Of a stretch of 64,000 nt of DNA, positions 9,778 through 17,520 are shown one piece after another. This stretch comes from Psychrobacter sp. NZS113 (GTDB lineage Bacteria > Pseudomonadota > Gammaproteobacteria > Pseudomonadales > Moraxellaceae), in NCBI RefSeq assembly GCF_015864825.1, contig NZ_JADYWL010000004.1:248001-312000 (forward strand), read 5' to 3'. Position 1 is the stretch's first letter. The number at the start of each line of letters is the position of its first letter. Below the pieces are notes generated by a model that ran no database searches, had not been told where the DNA came from, and saw only the letters and a list, made by a program, of their open reading frames with translations. The translations under genes and the position numbers were made by a program.

Positions 9778-10842
9778 TTATAGATTTGGATTGACAATGA
9801 TTTTTACTGCTGATTCATTGTTATGAATCAATGTCTCAAAGCCTTTGGATATCAGATCATCTAAAGCGATGCGCTGAGTAATAAATGGCTCAAGATTAAC
9901 CAAACCATCTTCAACCAGCTGGATTGTATCTTTATGATTGTTCACGTAGCCAATCGTGCCACGTACATCAAGCTCTTTCATCACCACACTATGTACGTTT
10001 ACATTAGCTGGATGGCTCCAAATAGAAACAATCACGACCACACCAGTCGGTTTACTAAGCTCAACCAACGAATCCAACACCTTATTCACACTAGTACATT
10101 CAAAGGCCACATCCACACCGCGATTATCAGTGATGCTCATGACTTCTTTTTTTAAATCAATTTCTGTAGGGTCTAATATATAATCAGCAACCCCACTTTC
10201 TTTGGCTTTCTCTTTACGCTTAGCACTTAGCTCCGTCAGAATTACAGTGATACCTTTGGCTTTTAGCACCGCAGATAATAATAGACCAATAGGGCCACCG
10301 CCACCAACCAATGCCACATCACCTGCTTTAGCACCACTACGCATATACGCGTGATAGCCAACAGCTAACGGCTCAATCAAAGCAGCTTGATCTAATGGAA
10401 TATTATTGGCGATAGGATGTACCCAGCGGCTTTTCACAGCAATTTTTTCAGACAAACCACCACCACGACCACCCAAACCAATAAAGTTCATGTCTTTTGA
10501 TAAGTGATAATCTTCACCAGGGCCTGTTGGTACATCATCAGAGATAATATATGGTTCGACCACTACATGCTGACCGACTTCAATATCATTAACACCTTCA
10601 CCAACGGCATACACAACCCCTGAGAACTCATGCCCCATCGTAATTGGTGCCGACTCGCCTGAAATAGGATGAGGATGACCACACGGCGGAATAAAGATAG
10701 GACCTTCCATAAACTCATGCAAATCAGTACCACAAATACCACACCATGCCACATCAATACCAACTGTGCCTGGTTTTACTGTAGGCTCTGGAATATCTTC
10801 AATACGAATATCACCTTTATCATAAAAACGTGCTGCTTTCAT
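9778..10842 (-). CDS. Zinc-dependent alcohol dehydrogenase, 2,3-butanediol dehydrogenase type
   Basis: A medium-chain dehydrogenase of 354 residues that probably interconverts 2,3-butanediol and acetoin with NAD(H). The N-terminal GroES-like catalytic domain carries the zinc ligands CGICGTD (about 34-40) and MGHEFSG (about 69-75). The coenzyme fold has ALVGGGGPIGLL near 180. The four-Cys structural zinc site of many relatives is not evident; sequence between GHE and the Rossmann fold reads VEPYIISDDVPTGPGEDYH. Close similarity to BdhA-like butanediol dehydrogenases is a recognition call; sorbitol or another secondary alcohol could be the true substrate. A strong AAGGAG ribosome-binding site precedes the ATG. 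The gene is monocistronic, with its own terminator. Confidence 0.85.
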   Translation of the reverse strand: MKAARFYDKGDIRIEDIPEPTVKPGTVGIDVAWCGICGTDLHEFMEGPIFIPPCGHPHPISGESAPITMGHEFSGVVYAVGEGVNDIEVGQHVVVEPYIISDDVPTGPGEDYHLSKDMNFIGLGGRGGGLSEKIAVKSRWVHPIANNIPLDQAALIEPLAVGYHAYMRSGAKAGDVALVGGGGPIGLLLSAVLKAKGITVILTELSAKRKEKAKESGVADYILDPTEIDLKKEVMSITDNRGVDVAFECTSVNKVLDSLVELSKPTGVVVIVSIWSHPANVNVHSVVMKELDVRGTIGYVNNHKDTIQLVEDGLVNLEPFITQRIALDDLISKGFETLIHNNESAVKIIVNPNL

Positions 10843-10882
10843 ATAAAACTCCTTTGTTTATAATCAACATACTCTTGATTGG

Positions 10883-11027
10883 TATAGTCAATTCTAAACA
10901 AAATAGATGCATTTTATATGACACGCGACCGAGTTAAGTTTTTATTTCAGGCTGTGCCTATGCAGACAGAAGTGACAAAAAACTCACTCCAATCTTGCTA
11001 ACTATTTTTTGTATTGAACTGACTATA
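10883..11027. mobile_element. 145-bp MITE-like element, TATAGTCA-ended, class 3
   Basis: The left end TATAGTCAATTCTAAACAAA and the right end, read in reverse complement as TATAGTCAGTTCAATACAAA, form an imperfect inverted repeat of about 21 bp with three mismatches. The ends have the TATAGTCA/TGACTATA form shared by the elements at 23655, 29261, 55454 and 63913, but the interior is different. It encodes only a 27-codon open frame with no ribosome-binding site. It lies just upstream of the dehydrogenase gene and could affect its promoter. Confidence 0.75.
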
Positions 11028-11174
11028 TAATTAAAAAAACAGGCTAACAATGAGAGTTAATGAAAAACCTATACTTCATTATCCGACTCTGAAAAACTTT
11101 CAAAGTATCAAGACTGTTAAGTATTGTTAAATACTGTTAAAAAATAATTTATACTATCCAGTATAACATTTGAG

Positions 11175-11290
11175 GCAGTTAATACATCCATCATACTCTG
11201 ACATTTCCTCTCTACACGCTTCACCAATGCCCTATCAGTAATACTTTTGTAGTGGGATGACTATATGATCATGCACTTGCTATAGGCATA
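11175..11290 (-). pseudogene. Decayed duplicate of the 3' end of the Ser/Thr kinase gene
   Basis: Read on the minus strand this stretch encodes DRALVKRVERKCQSMMDVL, which lines up with DKALAKRIERRYRSMEEVL near the C-terminus of the kinase encoded at 12879-13949. Upstream the match continues at nucleotide level through the codons for QPIPKLPLEYS, but a roughly 4-base insertion and an in-frame TAG break the frame. The homology stops at 11290, exactly where the IS-end-like sequence begins. It is a broken paralogous fragment, not an expressed gene. Confidence 0.75.
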
Positions 11291-11722
11291 ACTAGGGTGT
11301 GTCCTCATTTCAGAAATGAGGATAAAAATAAGATAAATTGTCGTCAAACGAGAAAAATAGTGTAGATAATATCGAGATATTGACTAGGGTCTGTTGAACA
11401 TTCAAATATTAGAGCTGCTGATTGATAAAATTGCACCAAACTAGGCGCAAGCCGATGATAATGTCGAGACCTTAGTTAGGCTTGCAACAACGTTTGGAGT
11501 GATTTTAGCATCAGCCCTTTGGGGCAGTACTATTTTTTGCCAATACATGGCGAAATTGTTTAACCTAGAATGACTAGGCGTCAAAAATTTCACTGCATAT
11601 TGTCTAAAAAATAGTGACTGCCAGCACCACATTTGAATGTTCAACAGACCCTAGCTGTTTGGCAAAATTTAGCCATTTTTAGCCCAGTTAGATAACTATC
11701 GCTTGAATTGAGGATATACCCT
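11291..11722. mobile_element. Degenerate IS-derived element, split by a nested MITE
   Basis: The left end TAGGGTGTGTCCTCATTTC and the right end, in reverse complement TAGGGTATATCCTCAATTC, are inverted repeats with three mismatches in 19. Both outer flanks read TA, consistent with a TA target duplication. Without the nested 263-bp element the unit is only about 165 bp, so it is itself a MITE or an internally deleted IS. A related end occurs at 45380-45432 and a weaker match at 23216-23275. The left boundary truncates the kinase pseudogene and the right boundary supplies the stop codon of the RHH gene. Confidence 0.7.
11388..11650. mobile_element. 263-bp MITE with perfect 20-bp terminal inverted repeats
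   Basis: The ends (11388-11407 and 11631-11650) are perfect inverted copies beginning GGTCTGTTGAACATTC. Both sides are flanked by CTAG (11384-11387 and 11651-11654), a likely 4-bp target duplication like that of IS5-group transposons. The interior has an internal hairpin (CCTAG/CTAGG) and a 67-codon open frame that resembles no transposase I know. It is inserted inside the older element 11291-11722. The intact repeats suggest a recent insertion mobilised by a transposase elsewhere. Confidence 0.85.
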
Positions 11723-12119
11723 AATGAACAGAAGGATTTTTCTCACTGTCATTGAATAATGCACTACGTTGATTTTTACGGAGGGTTTCACGTTGAATTA
11801 TATTTTTTGCATCAACTTTTTCTAAAGGTAACCTTGTTTCGCGAGAAAGATCGCCATCGGCTATTAAAGATAAATAACGAGAACAACAAACTCTCAAAAA
11901 AGAGGTGAAATTGCCAATATCATGATCAGCATCGAGAGATTCGAGATATAGCTTCGTGATCAACTGATTAACCGTCATTTGATCCCGAAATGACAACTCT
12001 TCTAATATATCCCAAAAAAATACCTCTAAGCGAATTGAGGTGACAACTCCCTGAATTCGAAGTGATTTGGTTTTAGAGCTCCACAAGCTGTCGTCAGCAC
12101 TAATAAACAATTGGCACAT
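11721..12119 (-). CDS. Ribbon-helix-helix domain protein (RHH_4 type), C-terminus altered by element insertion
   Basis: The roughly 132-residue protein starts MCQLFISADDSLWSSKTKSL; ATG at 12119 is chosen because GAGAGG stands 7 bases upstream. The core LRIQGVVTSIRLEVFFWDIL followed by SFRDQMTVNQLITKLY and NFTSFLRVCCSRYL is the pattern of the RHH_4 family (TSvRLE..fWd.L...ia....s...Li..i......n..S.lRvf), predicted small DNA-binding proteins. The last residues (KNPSVH) end at a TAG created by the TA of the insertion site plus the G of the element end, so the native C-terminus was probably lost or changed. It follows the PfpI gene by 31 bases and is probably co-transcribed with it. Confidence 0.75.
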   Translation of the reverse strand: MCQLFISADDSLWSSKTKSLRIQGVVTSIRLEVFFWDILEELSFRDQMTVNQLITKLYLESLDADHDIGNFTSFLRVCCSRYLSLIADGDLSRETRLPLEKVDAKNIIQRETLRKNQRSALFNDSEKNPSVH

Positions 12120-12149
12120 ATAACATCCTCTCTCGATACTCATTAAAGC

Positions 12150-12707
12150 TTATAACAAGGCAACAAATTGCTTCAGCATAGCTGGATGGGCAGGCCATGC
12201 AGGAGCCGTTACCAGTTGGCCATCTGTAATAGCGCCATCCATAGGTAACTTGACATATTCGGCTCCAGCCATTTCTATTTCTGGCTGACACGCAGGATAA
12301 GCAGATACTTTTTTACCCTTTAATACGCCAGCAGCCGTCAGCATTTGTGGACCATGGCAAACCGACGCAATCGGTTTATCAGTATTTGCGAAATGCTGAA
12401 TCATTGCAATGACTTTAGCATTCAAACGCAAGTATTCTGGCGCACGTCCACCTGGTAAATACAGAGCATCGTAATCTGCGACATTGATATCGGCAAAAGA
12501 TGCATTAAGGACAAAATTATGACCGCGTTTTTCGGTATAAGTTTGGTCACCTTCAAAATCGTGTATTGAGGTAGCAATGCCATCACCTGCAATTTTATCT
12601 GGGCAGACCGCATCAACCTCATGTCCCATCGCTAGTAGCGCTTGGAACGGAACCATGTTTTCATAGTCTTCAACAAAATCACCGGTTATGATAAGTACTT
12701 TAGCCAT
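12150..12707 (-). CDS. DJ-1/PfpI family protein
   Basis: A 185-residue flavodoxin-like protein of the DJ-1/PfpI superfamily (proteases, glyoxalases and deglycase-like stress proteins). The nucleophile elbow reads [20 protein letters not shown] with the Cys-His pair. [10 protein letters not shown] and the N-terminal [15 protein letters not shown] with a conserved Glu are also present. It resembles the long PfpI subgroup (PfpI endopeptidase / YhbO-like) more than DJ-1 itself. ATG at 12707 is taken because the family starts there; a longer in-frame start at 12803 would add an unlikely 32-residue leader. The enzymatic activity cannot be decided from sequence. Confidence 0.85.
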   Translation of the reverse strand: MAKVLIITGDFVEDYENMVPFQALLAMGHEVDAVCPDKIAGDGIATSIHDFEGDQTYTEKRGHNFVLNASFADINVADYDALYLPGGRAPEYLRLNAKVIAMIQHFANTDKPIASVCHGPQMLTAAGVLKGKKVSAYPACQPEIEMAGAEYVKLPMDGAITDGQLVTAPAWPAHPAMLKQFVALL

Positions 12708-12878
12708 GATATTCTCACTGTATTGTAATAAAACATTGTAATGAAATATGGGAACCCAGATTAGCTTATAGTGACTGAGCTTAAAATGAGCCTGAATATC
12801 CATTCAAACATAAAAAACAACGACTAGGTAACATGTGAATACTACAAACAATCACTTTTTGAAAATAAAATCATAAAC

Positions 12879-13949
12879 TTAGCGATTGTCTAATGATGTT
12901 AAATCTATCAGTACCTCCTCCATACTCCGATACCGTCTCTCTATCCGCTTCGCCAATGCCTTATCGACCATACATTGATAGTGACTATATTCTAATGGCA
13001 ATTTTGGAATAGGTTGTTGGCAATGCTGAATCGCCCACGCTTTTAATTTATCATTGCTGTTAGCACTTACCTGAAACGGACGCGTGCCTGTTAGTATTTC
13101 AACCATCATTACGCCAAACGCGTAGATATCACTTTGCACCGTTGCACTCTGTCCTTGCCAGCGCTCAGGTGCGAGATACGCGGGTGTACCAGCAGGACTT
13201 CCTTCTTTTAGATCGTTAAACCTCTCTGACAAGGCAAAATCAGTCAATAATAAATTTGGCATTAAGCTGCTGGCACCTGCATTATTTAGCAAGGAGCTAT
13301 CGAAAGAGTCATGCAGCAAAATATTGCTAGGTTTAATATCATTATGCAACCAGCCAGCTTGATGCACATTGGCTATTAAACAGGCAGACTGCATGATGAA
13401 ATGATGTTTTTGTGGTGCTGTCAATAAATGCTGATTTCGATCGCTCAACTGTCCTGCTAAGCTACCATTAGAGTAATAAGGCATGACTAAGATTACCAGC
13501 TGTTGAGACGACTCTAGTATCTGAACGTTTACGCAATGACGAGCTAATAGCAGCGGTACGATAGCATTATCTTTGACTATCAATGAAGCATTTACAGCAG
13601 CTAAAACGTCTGCTTCATGAGCTAAATCAGGAGAGATAGGATAAGCGTCAGCACTCAACTGCCATTTAATCATAACTTGACCAAACTGTGGATGTTGGGC
13701 GCGTGTCAGACCTTGGTAGGACGTATTTTCAATATTTTGCGTTTTGATATCTTGTGTTTTGACAACTTGCGCATGCTCACCTTGCGTTTGTTCTGTGCTT
13801 TGCTGAGCAATACGTTGATGTACTATCTCACTAAAGTGTTGTGCGACTAATTCTTGCGTAATAATAGGCAATAGTTGCTGAGATTGTCTCTGCAACGCTT
13901 GTATAGTAAATAAATTACTGGCACTATTTCCCATGGTATTGTTTCTCAT
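12879..13949 (-). CDS. Hanks-type serine/threonine protein kinase, single domain, cytoplasmic
   Basis: A 356-residue protein with a kinase fold and no membrane segment or sensor domain. The putative ATP-site Lys95 (VMIKW) pairs with Glu112 (HEADVL). The catalytic loop is HNDIKPSN (202-209, Asp204) and GTPAYLAPERW is the activation/APE segment. DIYAFGVMMVEILTG and a C-terminal RIERRYRSMEEVL complete the C-lobe. The Mg-binding DFG is changed to DFA (237-239) and no glycine-rich loop is recognisable; residues 1-85 are Gln-rich and unassigned. It is divergent from the DUF815 ATPase. A second, broken copy of its last 40 codons lies at 11175-11290. ATG at 13934 is an alternative start. Substrates are unknown. 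Confidence 0.82.
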   Translation of the reverse strand: MRNNTMGNSASNLFTIQALQRQSQQLLPIITQELVAQHFSEIVHQRIAQQSTEQTQGEHAQVVKTQDIKTQNIENTSYQGLTRAQHPQFGQVMIKWQLSADAYPISPDLAHEADVLAAVNASLIVKDNAIVPLLLARHCVNVQILESSQQLVILVMPYYSNGSLAGQLSDRNQHLLTAPQKHHFIMQSACLIANVHQAGWLHNDIKPSNILLHDSFDSSLLNNAGASSLMPNLLLTDFALSERFNDLKEGSPAGTPAYLAPERWQGQSATVQSDIYAFGVMMVEILTGTRPFQVSANSNDKLKAWAIQHCQQPIPKLPLEYSHYQCMVDKALAKRIERRYRSMEEVLIDLTSLDNR

Positions 13950-14126
13950 AATATGGTGAGATCACTGCCTTCCCATTCGTATCATTTCCAAAAATAATAA
14001 TAGCGCGAATAATTTTTACCAGTACTACGCTCAGTAGGCATTGAGATTGTAGGCACTAGAATTTTAGCTGCGTTAATGATATTTTTGGGTATGGTATTAA
14101 AGACAACCTTAAATATTTGAGCCACT

Positions 14127-15101
14127 ATGTCACAATCAACCATCCCAACCACCATGCCATCTAATCAGCCTACTTATGCCCTACCCGCACCGTTGTTAGA
14201 CTTACTCAGTCAGTACTTGCAAGAGCGAGTTACACCAACTATCGAAATCGACCCAAGCCAGCTTGCTTATCGCTGGGTTGGTGGACGTACAGGTCACCTG
14301 CAGCCTTTATCAGTCAACCTATTTTTGAGCTTAGATGACTTGCATGGTATCGATACGCAAAAGTCGAAACTGGTACAAAACACCCGTCAGTTTATTAAAG
14401 GTTATCCTGCCAATCACGTATTAATGTCTGGGACACGCGGTGCCGGTAAATCATCGTTGATTCGCGCTTTGCTACAAGCCCATCATAGTGAAGGCTTGCG
14501 TATTATTGAGGTTGCACGCGATGATCTGCAAGTATTAGATAAGATTCGCGCTGCTATTAATGCCCTACCAGCAGACTGTAATTGCCGCTACATCGTATAC
14601 TGTGATGACCTAGCTTTTGACGGTCAAGACGAAAGCTATCGTGCGCTAAAAAGCGTGCTTGATGGCTCGCTAGACTCTGAGCAAGACAAACTACTGGTCT
14701 ATGCCACCAGTAATCGCCGTCGCCTGCTACCGCAAATGATGAAAGACAATGTCGACATTTATAATGGGCAGACGGATGAAGTCAATCCTTATGAGGCCAT
14801 TGATGAGACCGTGTCATTGTCAGATAGATTTGGTTTATCACTCACTTTCCACCCTATGGATCAGCAGACTTATCTGCATATCGTTCAGCATTATCTGAAT
14901 TTAGAGCAGCAAAAAATCTCAGCTGATATGGATAGTAATGCTAAGACCGTTTTGGAAAGTCAGTCTATGCCTGACAAGATCAGAAAGGATGCGCTACGTT
15001 GGGCCTCTGAACGTGGTGGTCGCTCAGGACGGGTAGCATATCAGTTCAGTCGATACTGGAGCGGTATAACGCAATTGGAAATTGAAGACAGTAAGCGCTA
15101 A
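14127..15101 (+). CDS. AAA+ ATP-binding protein, DUF815 family
   Basis: A 324-residue P-loop ATPase of the uncharacterised DUF815 family. It has Walker A GTRGAGKSS (102-110), Walker B YIVYCDDL (about 155-162), sensor-1-like VYATSNRR (191-198), and SDRFGLSLTFHPMDQ followed by an Arg-rich GGRSGRVAYQF near the C-terminus. The ORC/Cdc6-like arrangement suggests an AAA+ switch or chaperone role, but the function is not known. It has its own divergent promoter region with the kinase, and a terminator that overlaps the end of rnz. Confidence 0.85.
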   Translation: MSQSTIPTTMPSNQPTYALPAPLLDLLSQYLQERVTPTIEIDPSQLAYRWVGGRTGHLQPLSVNLFLSLDDLHGIDTQKSKLVQNTRQFIKGYPANHVLMSGTRGAGKSSLIRALLQAHHSEGLRIIEVARDDLQVLDKIRAAINALPADCNCRYIVYCDDLAFDGQDESYRALKSVLDGSLDSEQDKLLVYATSNRRRLLPQMMKDNVDIYNGQTDEVNPYEAIDETVSLSDRFGLSLTFHPMDQQTYLHIVQHYLNLEQQKISADMDSNAKTVLESQSMPDKIRKDALRWASERGGRSGRVAYQFSRYWSGITQLEIEDSKR

Positions 15102-15141
15102 GTAATATCTAACGCTAAATTATATCTAAGCTCAGCCATGT

Positions 15142-16287
15142 CTAATTATTGCGTGCAGAACCTATATACTGCACGCGGTTTTTCTTTTGACAGCCCTCTT
15201 GACTACCCTCTTGATTGCTTATCGAGTTAACTGCGCCATCGACCATATATTGGTCGAAATCTGCAGCTAACCAAAGACTACCTTTGTAAACGCTCTCAGC
15301 ATCCAAACGAATGTATGCCATATTTGGCGTCTTGCTATTAGGGTTATCAAAACCCTGATAACGGGCGCTAAAGTGCGTCAAAATTAAATTACTCATGCCG
15401 CTCTTCTCTGCAAAGTCACCTACCAATTGCGCACTGCTATGCATCGGATCAAACTCTGGATTTTTGGCTTGAATCTTAGTCAATACCTCATGCGTATACG
15501 TCGCTTCATGCACCAATAGATCCGTATCAACCAGTGCATCCGTGAGACACGTTGGCGTATCGTTATCGCCAGCCACCACTACTCGTGTTCGTGATAGGTC
15601 ATCATTGACATAATCATCTGCACACAACTGCTGACCCTCTTCAGTGATGACATCGTGACCTTGCTGCAATTTACCCCACAGTGCACTGGCAGGAATGCCT
15701 TGCGCTAGCAGTTTATCCGTATCAAGCGTGCGATGATGGATGGTCTGCGTGATACCAAATGCATGAGATGCGACCCGATGTGATAGCGGCGTGATATCAA
15801 TATCAAGCTGATGCTGGTCACTCAAGCGGATGTTCACCTTGTTTGTATCACCTTGCTCAGACAGCACCTCTTCAATCGCTATAAAATTAACAGTAAACGG
15901 TAGATATAGCTCAGTGGTTATCGTATAAGCCTCAAGCAGAGTAGCAATTGCTTGTGGCGCGATAATCGTCAGTGTCTCACGGCGTCCTGACATCGCCGCA
16001 CTTGCCAATAGACCTGGCAGGCCATAGCAATGATCGCCATGCACATGAGTGATACAGATGGCGGCTAGTTGATGCAAAGAGAGCTTGGTATGTAATAGTT
16101 GCTGCTGCGTACCTTCGCCACAGTCAATTAGTAGCCATGGACGTGACTTCTTGTTCTGATTAGCAGCTCGTGATTGATTATTTGGCTGAGTACCATGCGT
16201 ATTCAGACATTCAATCGCCAGTGCGGTTACATTACGCTGTTTGGTCGGCACACCGGCAGAGGTACCCAAAAAAGTCAACCTCAACAT
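15142..16287 (-). CDS. rnz: Ribonuclease Z
   Basis: The enzyme is a metallo-beta-lactamase-fold tRNA 3'-processing endonuclease. The 381 residues include FLGTSAGVPTKQRN at the N-terminus, DCGEGTQQQL (55-64), the zinc motif THVHGDH (80-86), AGDNDTPT, LVHEATY and THFSARYQ. These are the full set of metal ligands expected. It is longer than the roughly 305-residue E. coli enzyme because of a polar insert at about residues 30-50 and extra C-terminal sequence. AAGGGA stands 8 bases before the ATG. Since tRNA genes here encode CCA, its role may be removal of aberrant trailers. It is convergent with the DUF815 gene. Confidence 0.93.
   Translation of the reverse strand: MLRLTFLGTSAGVPTKQRNVTALAIECLNTHGTQPNNQSRAANQNKKSRPWLLIDCGEGTQQQLLHTKLSLHQLAAICITHVHGDHCYGLPGLLASAAMSGRRETLTIIAPQAIATLLEAYTITTELYLPFTVNFIAIEEVLSEQGDTNKVNIRLSDQHQLDIDITPLSHRVASHAFGITQTIHHRTLDTDKLLAQGIPASALWGKLQQGHDVITEEGQQLCADDYVNDDLSRTRVVVAGDNDTPTCLTDALVDTDLLVHEATYTHEVLTKIQAKNPEFDPMHSSAQLVGDFAEKSGMSNLILTHFSARYQGFDNPNSKTPNMAYIRLDAESVYKGSLWLAADFDQYMVDGAVNSISNQEGSQEGCQKKNRVQYIGSARNN
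15151..15185 (+). terminator. Intrinsic terminator of the DUF815 gene, inside the rnz 3' end
   Basis: The perfect 8-bp stem GCGTGCAG/CTGCACGC is followed by GGTTTTTCTTTT on the plus strand, 50 bases after the DUF815 stop. The hairpin is encoded within the last codons of the convergent rnz gene. Confidence 0.75.
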
Positions 16288-16319
16288 AGATTACATCCCT
16301 TACACATGATATTTATCTG

Positions 16320-16571
16320 CTATGACAATTGGCACATCATGGTTTTTTGCGCTTCAACCATCTGCCCACCATTGGCCGTACACTCATTGACCATATTGGA
16401 CTCATAAGATTTCCAACCACCATAAAAGCTCGCTGCGCATAGTATTACAACCAGAATTTTCTGCGACCAAGATTTGATAGAGACTTGCTGGCTATTAATA
16501 GCGGCTCTATCAATTTGTGATTCAGCAGCGATATCTGTATTTGAAGCATTTGATTTATTCAGATCTGTCAT
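16320..16571 (-). CDS. Small single-pass membrane protein, unknown function
   Basis: An 83-residue protein I do not recognise. Residues 1-37 are polar and probably cytoplasmic, 38-52 (KILVVILCAASFYGG) form one membrane helix, and the short C-terminal tail has two cysteines (64 and 80) framing NGGQMVEAQ, which could form a disulfide outside the membrane. It lies 32 bases upstream of rnz on the same strand and may be its operon partner. Coding potential rests on the coherent topology and the tight spacing. Confidence 0.6.
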   Translation of the reverse strand: MTDLNKSNASNTDIAAESQIDRAAINSQQVSIKSWSQKILVVILCAASFYGGWKSYESNMVNECTANGGQMVEAQKTMMCQLS

Positions 16572-16581
16572 CTTTTATCCC

Positions 16582-16616
16582 AAAAAAGGTTTTGTCTATG
16601 ATAAACAAAACCTTTT
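16582..16616 (-). terminator. Intrinsic terminator of the GST gene
   Basis: A 12-bp perfect stem (AAAAGGTTTTGT / ACAAAACCTTTT) with a 9-base loop is followed by T-rich sequence on the minus strand. It sits between the GST stop and the small membrane protein gene. Confidence 0.8.
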
Positions 16617-16663
16617 ATTTTACTATTAAATGAGTTATTTCTCACTGTGCAAATGTGTTTCGT

Positions 16664-17332
16664 CTAAAACTGCAAACGACCACCCTTTTGTTCTGCACGT
16701 TTAAAGGCATCACGCTCTTCACAACGTTTGAGCCAGTTCAAAATATTGGCATATTTACGACTGTCCAAACCTGCACCAGCGTTAGCCCCAACAAGCGCAA
16801 GATGCATCTGAATATCAGCCGCACTAAAGTCACTGCCTGCAAACCAATGATTGTCTTGCAAGCGCTGCTCGATCATATACAGCATTTTTTCTAGACCACT
16901 GCTGATCATGTTTTTTTCGACTTGACCTTGGATTTTTTTACTGATGGGTTTGATCAGCATTGGGGACTGTTGAACCACTTTGGTGAATACCAAACGCATT
17001 ACCAGCAGTGGCATCAGTGATGACTCAGCAAAATGCAGCCAAAAAGTATAAGCTTCCCATGCTGCTTCGTTGTCATCAGCAGGTTTAAACTGCTGCTCTT
17101 TATCATAATGCTTGAGTAGATACTCAATGATAAACCCTGACTCAATCAGCGCGCGATCCTTCACTTCTAGTATTGGCACGTTGCCAAGTGGGTGTACTTT
17201 TTTTAGACTTTCTGGCGCGCGATATGCTTTATTACGCTCGTAGCTCGTCAAGTTGTAATCGACGTTCAACTCTTCTAATAGCCATAAAATACGAAACGAG
17301 CGTGAGTTTGCTAAATGATGAAGATGCAACAT
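16664..17332 (-). CDS. Glutathione S-transferase family protein
   Basis: A 222-residue cytosolic GST. The N-terminal thioredoxin-like domain starts MLHLHHLANSRSFRILWLLEEL, with the Ser-Arg region that activates glutathione. It contains HPLGNVPILEVKD with the cis-Pro and ALIESGFIIEYLL with the glutathione-binding Glu-Ser. The helical C-domain has AGSDFSAADIQMHLAL. It resembles the YfcG/GstA-like bacterial group. The electrophilic substrate is not predictable. It is monocistronic. Confidence 0.87.
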   Translation of the reverse strand: MLHLHHLANSRSFRILWLLEELNVDYNLTSYERNKAYRAPESLKKVHPLGNVPILEVKDRALIESGFIIEYLLKHYDKEQQFKPADDNEAAWEAYTFWLHFAESSLMPLLVMRLVFTKVVQQSPMLIKPISKKIQGQVEKNMISSGLEKMLYMIEQRLQDNHWFAGSDFSAADIQMHLALVGANAGAGLDSRKYANILNWLKRCEERDAFKRAEQKGGRLQF

Positions 17333-17520
17333 AAACTATCCTAGTTATAGTGTGAATGAGCAATAAGGTTTTATATAGGGTGTGCTGCATTTATCTAAAT
17401 ATGGCAGCACTGCTCTTGATAATAGCGTAATTACCTCATCTTTAACATAGAAACCGCACCACGTTGTACCAAAAGATACGGCCTGCTAAGCCAGACTCAA
17501 CCTACGCCAACTAGCCAGAT

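Noticed and set aside
11441..11644. 67-codon open frame inside the 263-bp MITE
   Set aside because: No transposase motif, and the element is too short to be autonomous.
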